From Candidatus Nanohalarchaeota archaeon (GTDB lineage: Archaea > EX4484-52 > B79-G9): a stretch of DNA of 5,156 nucleotides. A program made the translations under genes and the position numbers. The DNA is taken from the NCBI GenBank assembly GCA_017610545.1, contig JAFCBV010000148.1, positions 1-5,156 of the forward strand, written 5' to 3'. This document shows, piece after piece, positions 5,017 to 5,156 of the stretch (positions are counted from its first letter, which is position 1; every line of letters starts with the position of its first letter). A model generated the notes under the pieces. That model was not told where the DNA came from. It saw only the letters and a program-made list of their open reading frames with translations, and ran no database searches.

Positions 5017-5132
5017 CACGAAGCCACATACATTTTCTTGCCGCAGCAGTTGGGCACCTCAAAAAGAGTGTCTTCAGGTTGATTTTCAACTGTTTTTATG
5101 CCCCCGCACGCAGAACATTTGTACTCTGTCAT
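5016..5132 (-). CDS. Small desulforedoxin-like Cys-rich metal-binding protein, 38 residues
   Basis: A complete tiny gene reads MTEYKCSACGG... VPNCCGKKMYVAS. The cysteines are C6-X2-C9 and adjacent C29-C30 followed by GKKM. This CxxCG ... CCGxxM layout is that of desulforedoxin and the N-terminal domain of desulfoferrodoxin, where four cysteines hold one iron; related small archaeal proteins may hold zinc instead. It is about the size of a single desulforedoxin subunit. The start is well fixed by AGGAGGGG (5147-5140) seven bases before ATG 5132, the best ribosome binding site in the window. Its TGA shares a base with the archaeosortase ATG, so the two are probably co-translated. Redox, metal-carrier or zinc-ribbon roles are all possible, and a functional link with the archaeosortase is inference only. 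Confidence 0.82.
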   Translation of the reverse strand: MTEYKCSACGGIKTVENQPEDTLFEVPNCCGKKMYVAS

Positions 5133-5139
5133 GTTATAT

Positions 5140-5147
5140 CCCCTCCT
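5140..5147 (-). promoter_or_regulatory. Strong Shine-Dalgarno of the small Cys-rich gene
   Basis: AGGAGGGG on the minus strand lies seven bases before ATG 5132 and decides the start of this very short gene. Because the gene is not leaderless, its transcript begins further upstream, outside the window; an upstream gene in the same operon is possible. Confidence 0.8.
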
Positions 5148-5156
5148 AGATAATTT

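Overview
The window looks archaeal. It carries RNase P protein subunits of the archaeal/eukaryotic type (Rpp30 and Pop5), an archaeosortase-like membrane protease, a tRNA-Pro gene without an encoded CCA end, and AT-rich boxes about 25 bases upstream of start codons, as expected for leaderless archaeal transcripts. Small compact genes, short overlaps and a rather divergent UvrC would suit a DPANN-type or other uncultivated lineage, but the lineage cannot be fixed from this sequence alone.

Layout from left to right. Positions 1-406 hold the 3' end of a plus-strand gene of unknown function with short beta-type repeats. It converges, with a 5-base gap, on a minus-strand pair encoding two RNase P subunits (rnp3 at 1546-791, then rnp2 at 789-412). 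Upstream of rnp3 and divergent from it is tRNA-Pro(UGG) at 1630-1703. The 83-base gap between them contains one near-symmetric TATA-like box and a perfect 8-bp hairpin. Positions 1704-2181 have no convincing gene. They hold three degraded copies of a ~49-base repeat, two long inverted repeats and a 10-base direct repeat. A minus-strand gene of unknown function (2535-2182) follows, with its own promoter and ribosome binding site. Next come remnants of a small decayed gene (about 2853-2639), a uvrC-like gene (4354-2843), an archaeosortase-family gene (5016-4390) and, at the right edge, a complete 38-residue Cys-rich metal-binding protein (5132-5016) translationally coupled to the archaeosortase.

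How the genes work together. rnp3 and rnp2 make two subunits of the RNase P holoenzyme, which would mature the neighbouring tRNA-Pro transcript. UvrC would act in nucleotide excision repair, but this copy lacks the usual C-terminal helix-hairpin-helix domain and a conserved block of roughly 24 residues inside its second nuclease domain. The archaeosortase and the small desulforedoxin-like protein form an overlapping pair. No archaeosortase substrate with a recognisable sorting tail is visible in the window.

I found no CRISPR array, transposase, integrase or clear defence system. The points most worth a second look are the altered UvrC and the decayed ORF after it, the Cys-protein/archaeosortase coupling, the unexplained intergenic repeat cluster, and the shared rnp3/tRNA control region.
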